Shown here one piece after another: positions 27,793 through 35,951 of a stretch of DNA of 64,000 bases. The notes below the pieces were generated by a model, which saw only the letters and a program-made list of their open reading frames with translations, searched no databases and was not told the DNA's origin. The stretch is from Leptolyngbyaceae cyanobacterium clean351. GTDB lineage: Bacteria > Cyanobacteriota > Cyanobacteriia > DAIDHW01. Location: contig DAIDHW010000005.1 in assembly GCA_027451865.1 (NCBI GenBank), forward strand, positions 64,001 to 128,000, given 5' to 3'. Positions within the stretch are counted from its first letter, which is position 1. Every line of letters starts with the position of its first letter. A program made the translations under genes and the position numbers.

Positions 27793-28591
27793 GGATTGGT
27801 CCCTAGAGGGTTTGCCCTGGCAGCCAGACCCCGTCGCCCGAGAGCGGTTTAACTGCCTTTACCGGGAGGTTGTTACAGCTAACCGGTCGCTCAACTTGAC
27901 CCGCATTACTGAGCCGGGGGAGTTTTGGGAGAAACACATCTGGGATTCCCTATGGGGAGTGCTCCCCTGGCTAACACAGCCCCCAGGGTCCCTGCGGGGT
28001 CTAGATCTGGGGACAGGAGCAGGTTTCCCCGGGTTGCCCGTGGCCATTGCCCTACCGGCGTGGGAACTGGTCTTAGTAGATAGTACAGCCAAGAAGGTCA
28101 CCTTTGTTGAGGGGCTAATCGCCAAATTAGGCCTACACCAAGTGCGGGCCCACTGGGACCGGGCCGAGACCCTAGGCCACCACTCCGACCATCGGGAAGG
28201 TTACGACCTAGTCCTGGTGCGAGCGGTGGGGTCGGCAGCGGTTTGTGCCGAGTACGCCCTGCCCCTACTGCGTCCCCAAGGCCAAGCAGTCCTGTACCGG
28301 GGAGAGTGGACCAGGGCACAGACTGCAGACCTAGTACCCCTTGTCGAAGGCCTCGGGGGGACCCTAATCAAGGTAGCGGAGGGGTCTACCCCCTGGAGCC
28401 ATAGTCGCCGCCATTGCCTATACCTGCAGAAAACCACCCCGACTCCCCAGCAGTTTCCCCGCCGGGCCGGGTCCCAACCACCATACAAAAAGAAACTAGA
28501 CATACAAAAAGAAACTAGAGGGCCGCAGAGAAGGTTTGGTGGGCTTGGACCTGGTCGATCATCTCAAGGATGTCCTGGGGATCAGGGGTAG
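27779..28591 (+). CDS. rsmG: 16S rRNA (guanine527-N7)-methyltransferase RsmG
   Basis: RsmG methylates G527 of 16S rRNA with SAM. The motifs are clear: NLTRITEPGEFWEKHIWDSL, the SAM-binding LDLGTGAGFPGLPVAI, VDSTAKKVTFV and YDLVLVRAVG, ending in FPRRAGSQPP, which normally lies near the C-terminus. Translation starts at TTG 27779, overlapping the ABC gene. The protein is 270 residues, about 30 longer than expected. The extra tail after YKKK runs through a perfect 19-bp tandem duplication (28482-28519) and then antisense to the convergent gene's 3' end. The tail is low-complexity and unlikely to be functional. Confidence 0.93.
   Translation: MAVFEDWSLEGLPWQPDPVARERFNCLYREVVTANRSLNLTRITEPGEFWEKHIWDSLWGVLPWLTQPPGSLRGLDLGTGAGFPGLPVAIALPAWELVLVDSTAKKVTFVEGLIAKLGLHQVRAHWDRAETLGHHSDHREGYDLVLVRAVGSAAVCAEYALPLLRPQGQAVLYRGEWTRAQTADLVPLVEGLGGTLIKVAEGSTPWSHSRRHCLYLQKTTPTPQQFPRRAGSQPPYKKKLDIQKETRGPQRRFGGLGPGRSSQGCPGDQG
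28482..28519. repeat. perfect 19-bp tandem duplication at the rsmG 3' end
   Basis: CATACAAAAAGAAACTAGA occurs twice head to tail (28482-28500 and 28501-28519). The second copy contains the stop codon (CTA on the plus strand, 28515-28517) of the leftward CBS protein gene. Since 19 is not a multiple of three, the duplication changed the downstream reading frame of rsmG. Confidence 0.97.
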
Positions 28592-29720
28592 GCAGTTGGT
28601 TGGGGACAGAGGAAATGCGCTCCTCTTCCTGGACAAGGTCTTCTAGCTGATTAAGGGCAGCCTGGGCTAGGGCAATCTTTTCCATCAGACTGCGGGCAAT
28701 ACAAGTCCCATCCTGAGAAGACTCCATCAGGTCTTGAATTTCACTGCGGAAGCGACTGGTAAACTGATTGACCTGGTTGCCGGCTTCAACGGTTTGGTTT
28801 ACCAGCTTACCAATTTCAGCGGTGATAAGGCTAAACCCGGTAAACTGGCTGCCGGCTTTGTTGGCCACCACCGCCGCCTGAACGGCTAGGTATTGAATCT
28901 GGCGGCTGACCTTTTCGATGGACCGGGAGGCGGCTTGGACCGTGGTGATTTCGGCGTCGAGGGCATTCCCCACCCGGACCACCTTATCGGTGTTGGCGGA
29001 AATAGCATCTACCCCAGCAGAGACAGCCTCAAAAGCCTTTTTACTCTCCAGGGATAGGAGCTGACCAATCTGAATAAACTTCTGGTTAAGCTGGGAAACT
29101 TCGGCGGTCTTTTGGATCAAGGCTAGCTTTTGCGCTTCTAGGGCCTGATTGCGCTCTTGGATTTCGGCCTGTTTCGTCTCTAGCAGGCTGTTGTATTCCT
29201 TGACTTTGGCCTGCTCTTGGCGGAGACTGGTAAGATACTTTTGTACCTCCAATCTTTGGTTTTGCACTGACCGATTAACCAGCATCAGAATTTGGGATTG
29301 AGCCAGGAGCAGAGTGTGCAGGTCTAACAGGCGCAGGGTGCGGTCAGGGGCAGCCACTACAATTGGTTCGTAGTAGCTTTCCATAGACCGGTTTAGGGCT
29401 ACTTGAGCCGCATCCCGGATCGGACAGTCGTGGGCCATCAGGGTTGGCTGGACCTGCAAAAACTCCAACAAATGACGAATCGGCCGCTTCAAAAAAAGGT
29501 CAATCCCAAAGGGCTGACTCATCTGCTCAAGAAACTTCTGACGAGAAATCATCCCCACCATTCCCTCCTCATCACCAACTATAATTACCCCCGGGAGTTC
29601 TGGTTGTTGTTCGAAGGCTTTAGAGATCAGTAGACTTACGGATTCAGGTTTAACTTGACAGGCATGGGATGGTAGATCTCCCAGGGTAGAATCAGGGGTG
29701 AGAGTGGTCAAGTCAGGCAT
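28515..29720 (-). CDS. CBS-domain protein with chemoreceptor-like signalling hairpin
   Basis: A 401-residue soluble protein. Residues about 10-145 look like a CBS pair (LPGVIIVGDEEGMVGMISRQ; YYEPIVVAAPDRTLRLLD), a possible adenine-nucleotide sensor. A coiled coil (about 155-225, rich in Gln, Glu and Lys) follows. Residues about 230-350 resemble the cytoplasmic hairpin of methyl-accepting chemotaxis proteins: IQYLAVQAAVVANKAGSQ, then GFSLITAEIGKLVNQT, matching the family's LLALNAAIEAARAGE and GFAVVADEVRKLAE. The conserved acidic residues in that tip are replaced (E to V, E to S). No membrane segment or HAMP domain is present. It converges on rsmG with an overlapping 3' end. Confidence 0.75.
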   Translation of the reverse strand: MPDLTTLTPDSTLGDLPSHACQVKPESVSLLISKAFEQQPELPGVIIVGDEEGMVGMISRQKFLEQMSQPFGIDLFLKRPIRHLLEFLQVQPTLMAHDCPIRDAAQVALNRSMESYYEPIVVAAPDRTLRLLDLHTLLLAQSQILMLVNRSVQNQRLEVQKYLTSLRQEQAKVKEYNSLLETKQAEIQERNQALEAQKLALIQKTAEVSQLNQKFIQIGQLLSLESKKAFEAVSAGVDAISANTDKVVRVGNALDAEITTVQAASRSIEKVSRQIQYLAVQAAVVANKAGSQFTGFSLITAEIGKLVNQTVEAGNQVNQFTSRFRSEIQDLMESSQDGTCIARSLMEKIALAQAALNQLEDLVQEEERISSVPNQLPTPDPQDILEMIDQVQAHQTFSAAL

Positions 29721-29780
29721 ATTTTCCCTCCCGGGTCAGGTCAACACAAGATTCCACAGTGACTATAAGGTACGCAGTTT

Positions 29781-31742
29781 ATGAGTGGTTTAAGAGTTGA
29801 TGACCCCTCGGAGTTAGGGTTTTGCCAGCGGTGGCAAATTTACCCGCCGCAGCCAACTCTGGTACACACCATTACCAAGGACCTGGGGGTCTCACCCCTC
29901 TTAGCCCAAGTGCTGATTAACCGGGGCCTGACTACGCCCACGGCAGCCCGGGAGTTTATTAACCCCGACCTGCAGAGCTTGCCTGACCCTCAAGGAGAAT
30001 TCCCTGACCTGGGGTTAAGCCTAGAGCTACTCGCCCAAGCCCTAGCAACCCAGAGCCCCATCGCTATCTGCGGTGACTACGATGTAGACGGCATGACTAG
30101 CACCGCCCTCCTGCTGCGGACCCTCGGTAGCCTAGGAGGCCGGGTCCACCACGCGATCCCTGACCGGATGCACGAGGGCTACGGGCTGAACCTGCGGATC
30201 GTGGAGGACTTTGCCCGCCGGGGAGTAAAGCTAGTGCTAACGGTGGACAACGGCATCTCGGCCCTGGGGGCGGTTGCCCGCGCCCGGGAGCTCGGGCTAG
30301 CTGTAATTATTACTGACCACCACGACCTACCGGCCCAACTCCCCCCCGCCAACGCTATCCTCAATCCCAAGCAATTACCCCTGAGCTCTCCCTACCGGAG
30401 TTTGGCGGGGGTGGGGATCGCTTATATCCTGGCTGTTAGCCTGGTGCAGCACCTGCACCGGGACCGGGAATTGGTGCCAGTCCTCCTCGAGCTATTTGCC
30501 CTGGGCACCATTGCCGATCTCGCCCCCCTGAATGGAGTTAACCGCCGTTGGGTGAAGCGAGGCCTGCGGCGGCTGGCCACCTCCCAGATCCCCGGGGTAC
30601 AAGCCTTGCTCCAGGTGGCAGCGGTGGGTAAGGCCACTGCCCAAACCCTCAAACCTGAGGATGTTGGCTTTCAGCTGGGGCCCAGAATCAATGCCATCGG
30701 TCGCATCGGCAATCCCCAAGTGGTAATTGAACTATTGACTACGGAGGAGCAGCAGCGGGCCCTAGCCCTGGCCCAGGAATGCGAAGCCAAAAACCTAGAG
30801 CGTCAGGAACTGTGCGCCCGGATTGAGCAGGAGGCCCTAGCCTTGATTAAGACTCCCTACCAAGAGCCGGTCCTCCTCCTAGTCCAACCCACCTGGCATC
30901 ATGGGGTGGTGGGCATTGTCGCCTCCCGACTGGTGGAACGCCTGGGAGTACCGGTGTTTTTAGGCACCTTCGACGAGCAAGGTATCCGGGGCTCAGCCCG
31001 AGGGATACCGGAATTCCACGTCTTCCAAGCCCTAGAGGCAGCTCACGATGTTCTAGAAAGGTACGGCGGTCACCAGGCGGCGGGGGGGTTTTCCCTCAAG
31101 ACCGAGAATTTAGCCCCCTTTCGCCAACGCCTCGAAGCCTTTGCCATGTCCACCTTAGGGCCTGAGCCCCTCAAACCCCTAGTGGCTATTGATGCTTGGG
31201 CCAGGCTCCAAGACCTCACCTGGGAGTTACAGACCGAGATCGACTCCCTCCACCCCTGTGGCCTCGCTAATCCTGATCCGGTATTCTGGACCCCTAGAGT
31301 GCAGGTGCTGAGGTATCGATGCACTGGTAAACAAAGGCAACAGCTGCGCCTGATCCTGCGGGAGGAGGGAGACCTGAGGACCTGGCAAGGGGTAGTCTGG
31401 CGGTGGGACCCGGACCGACCAGTACCCCCCTGGGTAGATTTGGCCTATCATCTGCGGCCCCGGGAGTGGCGGGGTGAAACTAATCTGGAGTTAGAGATCC
31501 TCAGTCTACGACCCTCCCAATGGCGCACCTTCCAATACCAGCACCACCCCTACACCTGCGGCCCGGAAGCTGGGGAGTCCTCCTGGCAAATCCAAAGCCC
31601 CCAAGGGCGGCGACTGCTAGTTACCCCCCAGGGCGCCCAGGTGTTGGAGTTGGACGGCACGGGCATGGAGATTGATCAAGAACAAGAACCCTACCGGGGA
31701 TTGCTGGCGGCCAGCCGCAGCCCCTCTCCGGACTACAATTAA
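29781..31742 (+). CDS. recJ: single-stranded-DNA-specific exonuclease RecJ
   Basis: RecJ is the 5'-3' single-strand exonuclease of recombination and mismatch repair. The DHH phosphoesterase motifs are all present: ICGDYDVDGMTSTALLL (near 98), VLTVDNGISALG and VIITDHHDLP (near 177), followed by the DHHA1 part (GVVGIVASRLVERL, RGSARGIPEFHVFQ, YGGHQAAGGFSL) and an OB-fold near the end. The length of 653 residues is ordinary, with a short C-terminal extension as in other cyanobacterial RecJ. It is divergent from the CBS gene across 60 bp. Confidence 0.96.
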   Translation: MSGLRVDDPSELGFCQRWQIYPPQPTLVHTITKDLGVSPLLAQVLINRGLTTPTAAREFINPDLQSLPDPQGEFPDLGLSLELLAQALATQSPIAICGDYDVDGMTSTALLLRTLGSLGGRVHHAIPDRMHEGYGLNLRIVEDFARRGVKLVLTVDNGISALGAVARARELGLAVIITDHHDLPAQLPPANAILNPKQLPLSSPYRSLAGVGIAYILAVSLVQHLHRDRELVPVLLELFALGTIADLAPLNGVNRRWVKRGLRRLATSQIPGVQALLQVAAVGKATAQTLKPEDVGFQLGPRINAIGRIGNPQVVIELLTTEEQQRALALAQECEAKNLERQELCARIEQEALALIKTPYQEPVLLLVQPTWHHGVVGIVASRLVERLGVPVFLGTFDEQGIRGSARGIPEFHVFQALEAAHDVLERYGGHQAAGGFSLKTENLAPFRQRLEAFAMSTLGPEPLKPLVAIDAWARLQDLTWELQTEIDSLHPCGLANPDPVFWTPRVQVLRYRCTGKQRQQLRLILREEGDLRTWQGVVWRWDPDRPVPPWVDLAYHLRPREWRGETNLELEILSLRPSQWRTFQYQHHPYTCGPEAGESSWQIQSPQGRRLLVTPQGAQVLELDGTGMEIDQEQEPYRGLLAASRSPSPDYN

Positions 31743-31819
31743 TGTGGTCTTAGCAGACCTGGAAGCCTGCTGCCCGGGACGGCAGCGACCCCTTATGATT
31801 TTCCTTTCCCCCTCAAGTC

Positions 31820-32710
31820 ATGGATACAGTTCCCTCCCCCAAGCTTTGGTATGCAGCCCTCAAACCCCCTATGTACAGCGTGGCAATCATGCCCATCTGG
31901 CTAGGCAGCACCATTGCCATGCGGCAGACTGGTCAACTCCACGGCTGGATTTTCGGCCTGTTTATGCTCTCAGCCGTACTGATCCTGGCCTGGGAGAACT
32001 TCAGCAACGACGTGTTTGATGCGGCTACCGGGGTTGACGTTAACAAATTCAATTCCCTGGTGAATATCACCGGTAGACCGGGCCTAATCTTTTGGCTCGC
32101 CCAGGGGTGTCTAATCCTAGGCCTGCTGGGGATTGGGGCTATCTGTTACCTGCAGCAGGACCCGACCGTTGGGTTGATCGTCTTAACCTGCTGTCTCATC
32201 GGCTACGTCTACCAGGGCCCCCCCTTTCGCCTCAGCTACCTGGGCCTAGGGGAGCCCCTGTGCTTCTTAGCCTTCGGGCCCTTGGCCTGCAGTGCCGCCT
32301 ACTACAGTCAGACCCAGAGCTGGTCCTTGATCAACCTGGCCGCCTCGGTACCCCTGGGGTTAGCTACCACTTTGATTCTGTTTTGCTCCCATTTCAACCA
32401 AGTACACGACGACACGGCCGTCGGTAAACTTTCCCCGGTAGTCCGGTTGGGAACTGAGCGCTCAGCTAGACTTTTACCCTGGTGGTGCGGCAGCATCTAC
32501 GGTCTGAACACCCTGTTTGTAGGAGCGGGCCTGTTTCCCTTGGGCACCCTGGTGACCCTAGGGGTGATCCCCGCGGCCATCAACCTGTGTCGGTTTATCA
32601 GCTCTCAGCACGACCAACCCGAAAAACTCACCTTCTGCCGGCTCATGGCCGTGCGCGTCCACTTCTGGAGCAGCCTCCTACTGGGGGTAGGTTTTGCCCT
32701 CAGTCCCTAA
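31820..32710 (+). CDS. menA: 2-carboxy-1,4-naphthoquinone phytyltransferase MenA
   Basis: MenA attaches the phytyl chain to the naphthoquinone ring in phylloquinone (photosystem I secondary acceptor) synthesis. The 296-residue UbiA-family membrane protein begins with LWYAALKPPMYSVAIMPI. It carries the prenyl-diphosphate-binding Asp motif in ENFSNDVFDAATGVD and the second Asp-rich motif in FNQVHDDTAVGK, with eight to nine membrane segments. The start at ATG 31820 fits the family. It is 77 bp after recJ and followed closely by a glyoxalase-like gene. Confidence 0.94.
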   Translation: MDTVPSPKLWYAALKPPMYSVAIMPIWLGSTIAMRQTGQLHGWIFGLFMLSAVLILAWENFSNDVFDAATGVDVNKFNSLVNITGRPGLIFWLAQGCLILGLLGIGAICYLQQDPTVGLIVLTCCLIGYVYQGPPFRLSYLGLGEPLCFLAFGPLACSAAYYSQTQSWSLINLAASVPLGLATTLILFCSHFNQVHDDTAVGKLSPVVRLGTERSARLLPWWCGSIYGLNTLFVGAGLFPLGTLVTLGVIPAAINLCRFISSQHDQPEKLTFCRLMAVRVHFWSSLLLGVGFALSP

Positions 32711-32733
32711 ACTTGCCGCCGGCCCCCCAACCC

Positions 32734-33282
32734 ATGACTACCATCTCCTCCAATTTCCTGGCCGCCATTCCCTGGGAGGGACTCTTCTCCACCCAGGGGA
32801 TTATGGTGATGCTCTTGGTCGGCTACGCCGGGGCCATGTGGGCTTTTTTAGCCAGCACCCCCAAGGTCTACACGGTCATGGTCTCCCGCCTCGAAACCGC
32901 CCAGGATTTCTATGAAGGGTGTCTGAATCTCACCCCTGCCCAAGTGCCGGCCCACTACTACTACTCCTATGAACACACCCTAGGGTCGTCTCTCGAACCC
33001 ATGGCCCTAGGCCAAGCTCGGGGTTTGGGGGCCGGGGAGGGTCTCTGGTACCAACTACAGAAGAACACTCAACTACACGTGGTGGCCGGGGCCGGGCCAG
33101 GGGAGAAGGGGGCAGAGCGCCACCTCTGCCTGGACCGGGAGTGCTTGCAAAAACTGCTGCTGCGGGTAGAGATCCACCAGGTCAAGCACCGGATTCGCCA
33201 ACAACAGCCTCTAGTGTTTCTGGCCAAGGACCTCCAAGGGCGGACCCTGGAATTTGTGGAGGTTTCTAACTCTCCGGCCTAA
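32734..33282 (+). CDS. glyoxalase-fold-like conserved hypothetical protein
   Basis: A 182-residue protein starting at ATG 32734 ([16 protein letters not shown]), 23 bp after menA. A hydrophobic segment lies near residues 18-38 ([20 protein letters not shown]). The rest resembles a single glyoxalase/dioxygenase-type half ([20 protein letters not shown], and a C-terminal [18 protein letters not shown] strand pair). Metal ligands are not obvious, so enzymatic function is unproven. The open frame extends further upstream into menA, but that part is antisense-like noise in another frame. Its last 17 bp overlap the 3' end of lysS. Confidence 0.7.
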   Translation: MTTISSNFLAAIPWEGLFSTQGIMVMLLVGYAGAMWAFLASTPKVYTVMVSRLETAQDFYEGCLNLTPAQVPAHYYYSYEHTLGSSLEPMALGQARGLGAGEGLWYQLQKNTQLHVVAGAGPGEKGAERHLCLDRECLQKLLLRVEIHQVKHRIRQQQPLVFLAKDLQGRTLEFVEVSNSPA

Positions 33283-34756
33283 GGAGAGGAAAAGCAATCA
33301 CGTCCCGGATACTGGCAGAATCTGTCAGGAGCATCACCAGCCGGTCAATACCCATCCCCATTCCGCCCGTGGGGGGCATGCCGTACTCTAGGGCGGTAAT
33401 GAAGTCCTCGTCTACCCCTGCCGCTTCCTCATCCCCCGCCGCCCGGCGGGCTGCCTGGGCCTCGAGGCGCCGTCTTTGCTCGAGGGGGTCAGTAAGCTCC
33501 GAGAAGCTGTTGGCGGTTTCACGACCGACTACAAACAACTCAAAACGCTCCACCAGCCCGGGCTTAGATCGGTGAGTTTTCGCTAAGGGAGATATCTCCA
33601 CCGGGTAATCAAGCACAAAGGTCGGTTGGACCAAAGTAGCTTCTACCCGTTGCTCAAATACCGCATTCATCACTTGACCCGGGGACAGACATCCCTCTAA
33701 TCCCTCAATGCCCAAGGCCTCGGCGGCAGCTCGGGCCTCAGGCAGGGTGGTGAACTTCTCGAAGTCAAGGCCAGTCTCAGCCTGGACTACCGCCGCCATG
33801 GTCACACGCCGCCAAGGGGGACTCAAGTCGACAGAGACACCCTGATAGGAAATCTGCAGAGTGCCGAGCACTTCCTGGGCAACGGTGGTTACCAGGTCCT
33901 CCGTAAGAGCCATCATGTCCTGGTAGTCCGCGTAGGCTTGGTAAACCTCTACGGAGGTAAATTCTGGGTTATGCCGGGTGGAGACTCCCTCGTTGCGGAA
34001 GATCCGCCCCAACTCAAATACCTTCTCGAAACCCCCCACCACGAGCCGCTTCAGGTGTAACTCAGTGGCAATCCGCAGGTACAGGGGTAACTCTAGGGTG
34101 TTGTGGAAGGTGACAAAGGGCCGGGCATCGGCTCCTCCTGCCTCGGTCTGCAAAACTGGGGTTTCAATTTCCAAAAATCCCCGCCGGTCTAGGTAGCGCC
34201 GCAGGGCAGCGGTGATCAGAGCCCGGGTCCGGAAGGTCTGGCGCACCTGGGGATTAACCATCAGGTCAACGTAGCGCTGACGATACCGCTTAGCCACATC
34301 TGTTAGGCCGTGCCACTTATCTGGGAGGGGTTGGAGAGCTTTGCTTAGGAGGGTATAGGAGGTCACCTTGATCGATAGTTCACCTCTTTCGGTCCGTTTA
34401 AGGGTCCCTTGGGCTCCCAAAATGTCCCCGAGGTCTACTAGGTGCTTCAGCTGCTCAAAGGCAGTCTGGAGGGCTTGGCGCTCTAGATACAGTTGAATTG
34501 TACCACTCTCATCCTCCAGGTTCAAGAAGGCCAACTTACCCAAAACCCGCTTAGCCTTAACCCGTCCCGCAACCGCCACTCCCAAATCCACTTCAGCCCC
34601 CGGCTCCAGGTGGGCAAATTTCGCCTGCAGGTCCGCGTGGGAGTGGGTGGATTCCCAGCGATAGGGGTAGGGGTCAATACCCTGCTCTCGGCAGGCTGCC
34701 ACCTTGCCAATGCGAGTAGCCCGAATTTCCGCAAGGGTATTTTGAGGTTCGGTCAT
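33266..34756 (-). CDS. lysS: lysyl-tRNA synthetase (class II)
   Basis: LysS charges tRNA-Lys. From ATG 34756 ([15 protein letters not shown]) the product is 496 residues, the usual size. An upstream in-frame extension of 40 residues to 34876 is not family-like. An OB-fold anticodon-binding domain occupies about residues 55-150. The class II catalytic core has motif 1 ([20 protein letters not shown]), motif 2 ([20 protein letters not shown]) and motif 3 ([13 protein letters not shown]). The 3' end overlaps the glyoxalase-like gene by 17 bp. Confidence 0.96.
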   Translation of the reverse strand: MTEPQNTLAEIRATRIGKVAACREQGIDPYPYRWESTHSHADLQAKFAHLEPGAEVDLGVAVAGRVKAKRVLGKLAFLNLEDESGTIQLYLERQALQTAFEQLKHLVDLGDILGAQGTLKRTERGELSIKVTSYTLLSKALQPLPDKWHGLTDVAKRYRQRYVDLMVNPQVRQTFRTRALITAALRRYLDRRGFLEIETPVLQTEAGGADARPFVTFHNTLELPLYLRIATELHLKRLVVGGFEKVFELGRIFRNEGVSTRHNPEFTSVEVYQAYADYQDMMALTEDLVTTVAQEVLGTLQISYQGVSVDLSPPWRRVTMAAVVQAETGLDFEKFTTLPEARAAAEALGIEGLEGCLSPGQVMNAVFEQRVEATLVQPTFVLDYPVEISPLAKTHRSKPGLVERFELFVVGRETANSFSELTDPLEQRRRLEAQAARRAAGDEEAAGVDEDFITALEYGMPPTGGMGMGIDRLVMLLTDSASIRDVIAFPLLRPES

Positions 34757-35031
34757 GGGAAAATAAGAACGGTAAAGGCTACGGGGAAGGTCCGCCAATA
34801 CCCCTGAGCTGGAGAACTTACTCTGGTTTCTCTGGGGATCGGATCGTGCTAGATTTGGTTTGGGTCTGTTGCGCACCCGGGGGGCCTGGGAACGTATTGC
34901 CCCAGCAAAGGCTTTACTTGGGTTAAGACTCTCCAGGATAACCGTCTAGGCTCCCCGGCCCAGAAGCGGAGTATGCTCGGAGAGGGTTAGGCATCTAGAC
35001 CTTGTCAGTATACCAAAATGGAGTCTGAAGG
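34757..35031. other. intergenic region upstream of lysS and psbY
   Basis: 275 bp between divergent lysS and psbY. It should hold both promoters. I see no convincing -10/-35 pair, riboswitch or strong hairpin by eye. AAGG at 35028-35031 directly before the psbY ATG is too close for a normal ribosome-binding site. Confidence 0.4.
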
Positions 35032-35157
35032 ATGGACCTTGATCTGCGTGTAGTAATTGTACTGCTCCCTATCGGTTTGGCAGCCGGCTGGGCAGGCTAT
35101 AACATTGCCAAAGCTGCCCTTGCTCAGGTGCAAGCTTTCCTGAATAAGTCCTCCTGA
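35032..35157 (+). CDS. psbY: photosystem II protein PsbY
   Basis: A 41-residue single-span protein: a short acidic start ([15 protein letters not shown]), one membrane helix continuing through [15 protein letters not shown], and a stromal-side tail ending in AFLNKSS. PsbY is a peripheral low-molecular-mass subunit of photosystem II next to cytochrome b559. Size, topology and the [10 protein letters not shown] segment fit the family. The last 34 bp overlap the 3' end of the convergent tlyA-like gene. Confidence 0.9.
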   Translation: MDLDLRVVIVLLPIGLAAGWAGYNIAKAALAQVQAFLNKSS

Positions 35158-35951
35158 GCCGACCGTGCCGTTGCCAGCAGCTGGGTAGGGCCAGGGTAGA
35201 CGGATCCAAAACCCTGGCCTAGCCATAGCAAGTACTCTACATTCCCGGCCGGACCGAGGAGAGGAGACCACGTCAGCCCGGCGTAGCCCCAGCTCTGGGC
35301 TGCTGCAGCACTCATCACTCCCGCTAGGGCCCGGGCCTGCAGTTCTGGCTCCCTAACCACACCTTTTTTGCCCACTTGGTCCTTGCCAACCTCAAACTGA
35401 GGCTTGACTAGCAAAACTAGCTCCCGGGGTGGCCTGAGTAGGGACCATAACTTGGACAAAATCTTCTGCAGGGAAATGAATGACACATCCACTACCCCCA
35501 GGTCCGGCCAAGGGTCCTCCGGTCCGTAGAGCTCCTCGGGTTGCAGGTAGCGTAGGTTAGTGCGCTCCCTCAGAACTAAGCGCTGGTCTTGGCGCAGTTT
35601 CCAGTCCACCTGTCCATAACCCACATCAATCCCGTAAACCCGGTGCGCCCCGGCCTGCAGCAGACAGTCAGTGAAGCCGCCGGTGGAAATTCCCCCATCA
35701 AGAACTACCCTCCCCGCCACCTGTACCTCGAAGGCTTGCAAGGCCTTGGCTAGCTTCAAGCCGCCCCGGGAAACGTAACTGGGCTGCTGCTTCAGAAGCA
35801 CTGTTACGCCTGGGTCCACGAGAGTACCCGATTTATCCACCACCTGCTGATTGACCAGGACTGCCCGGGCCAGGATTAAAGCCTGAGCCTGCTGTCGGGA
35901 AGCGCACAGGCCCCGCTCTACCAACAATAGGTCGAGGCGCTGCTTAGCCAC
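35124..35951 (-). CDS. TlyA-family rRNA methyltransferase (S4 domain + FtsJ-like)
   Basis: A 275-residue protein with an N-terminal S4 RNA-binding domain ([20 protein letters not shown]) and a C-terminal FtsJ-like methyltransferase ([55 protein letters not shown]). TlyA methylates ribose 2'-O positions of rRNA; many non-actinobacterial homologues are annotated as hemolysin-like TlyA. The SAM motif reads LDGGIS where many members have LDVGAS. It starts with GTG 35951, eight bases before the antiporter stop, so the two are probably translationally coupled. Confidence 0.9.
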   Translation of the reverse strand: MAKQRLDLLLVERGLCASRQQAQALILARAVLVNQQVVDKSGTLVDPGVTVLLKQQPSYVSRGGLKLAKALQAFEVQVAGRVVLDGGISTGGFTDCLLQAGAHRVYGIDVGYGQVDWKLRQDQRLVLRERTNLRYLQPEELYGPEDPWPDLGVVDVSFISLQKILSKLWSLLRPPRELVLLVKPQFEVGKDQVGKKGVVREPELQARALAGVMSAAAAQSWGYAGLTWSPLLGPAGNVEYLLWLGQGFGSVYPGPTQLLATARSAQEDLFRKACT

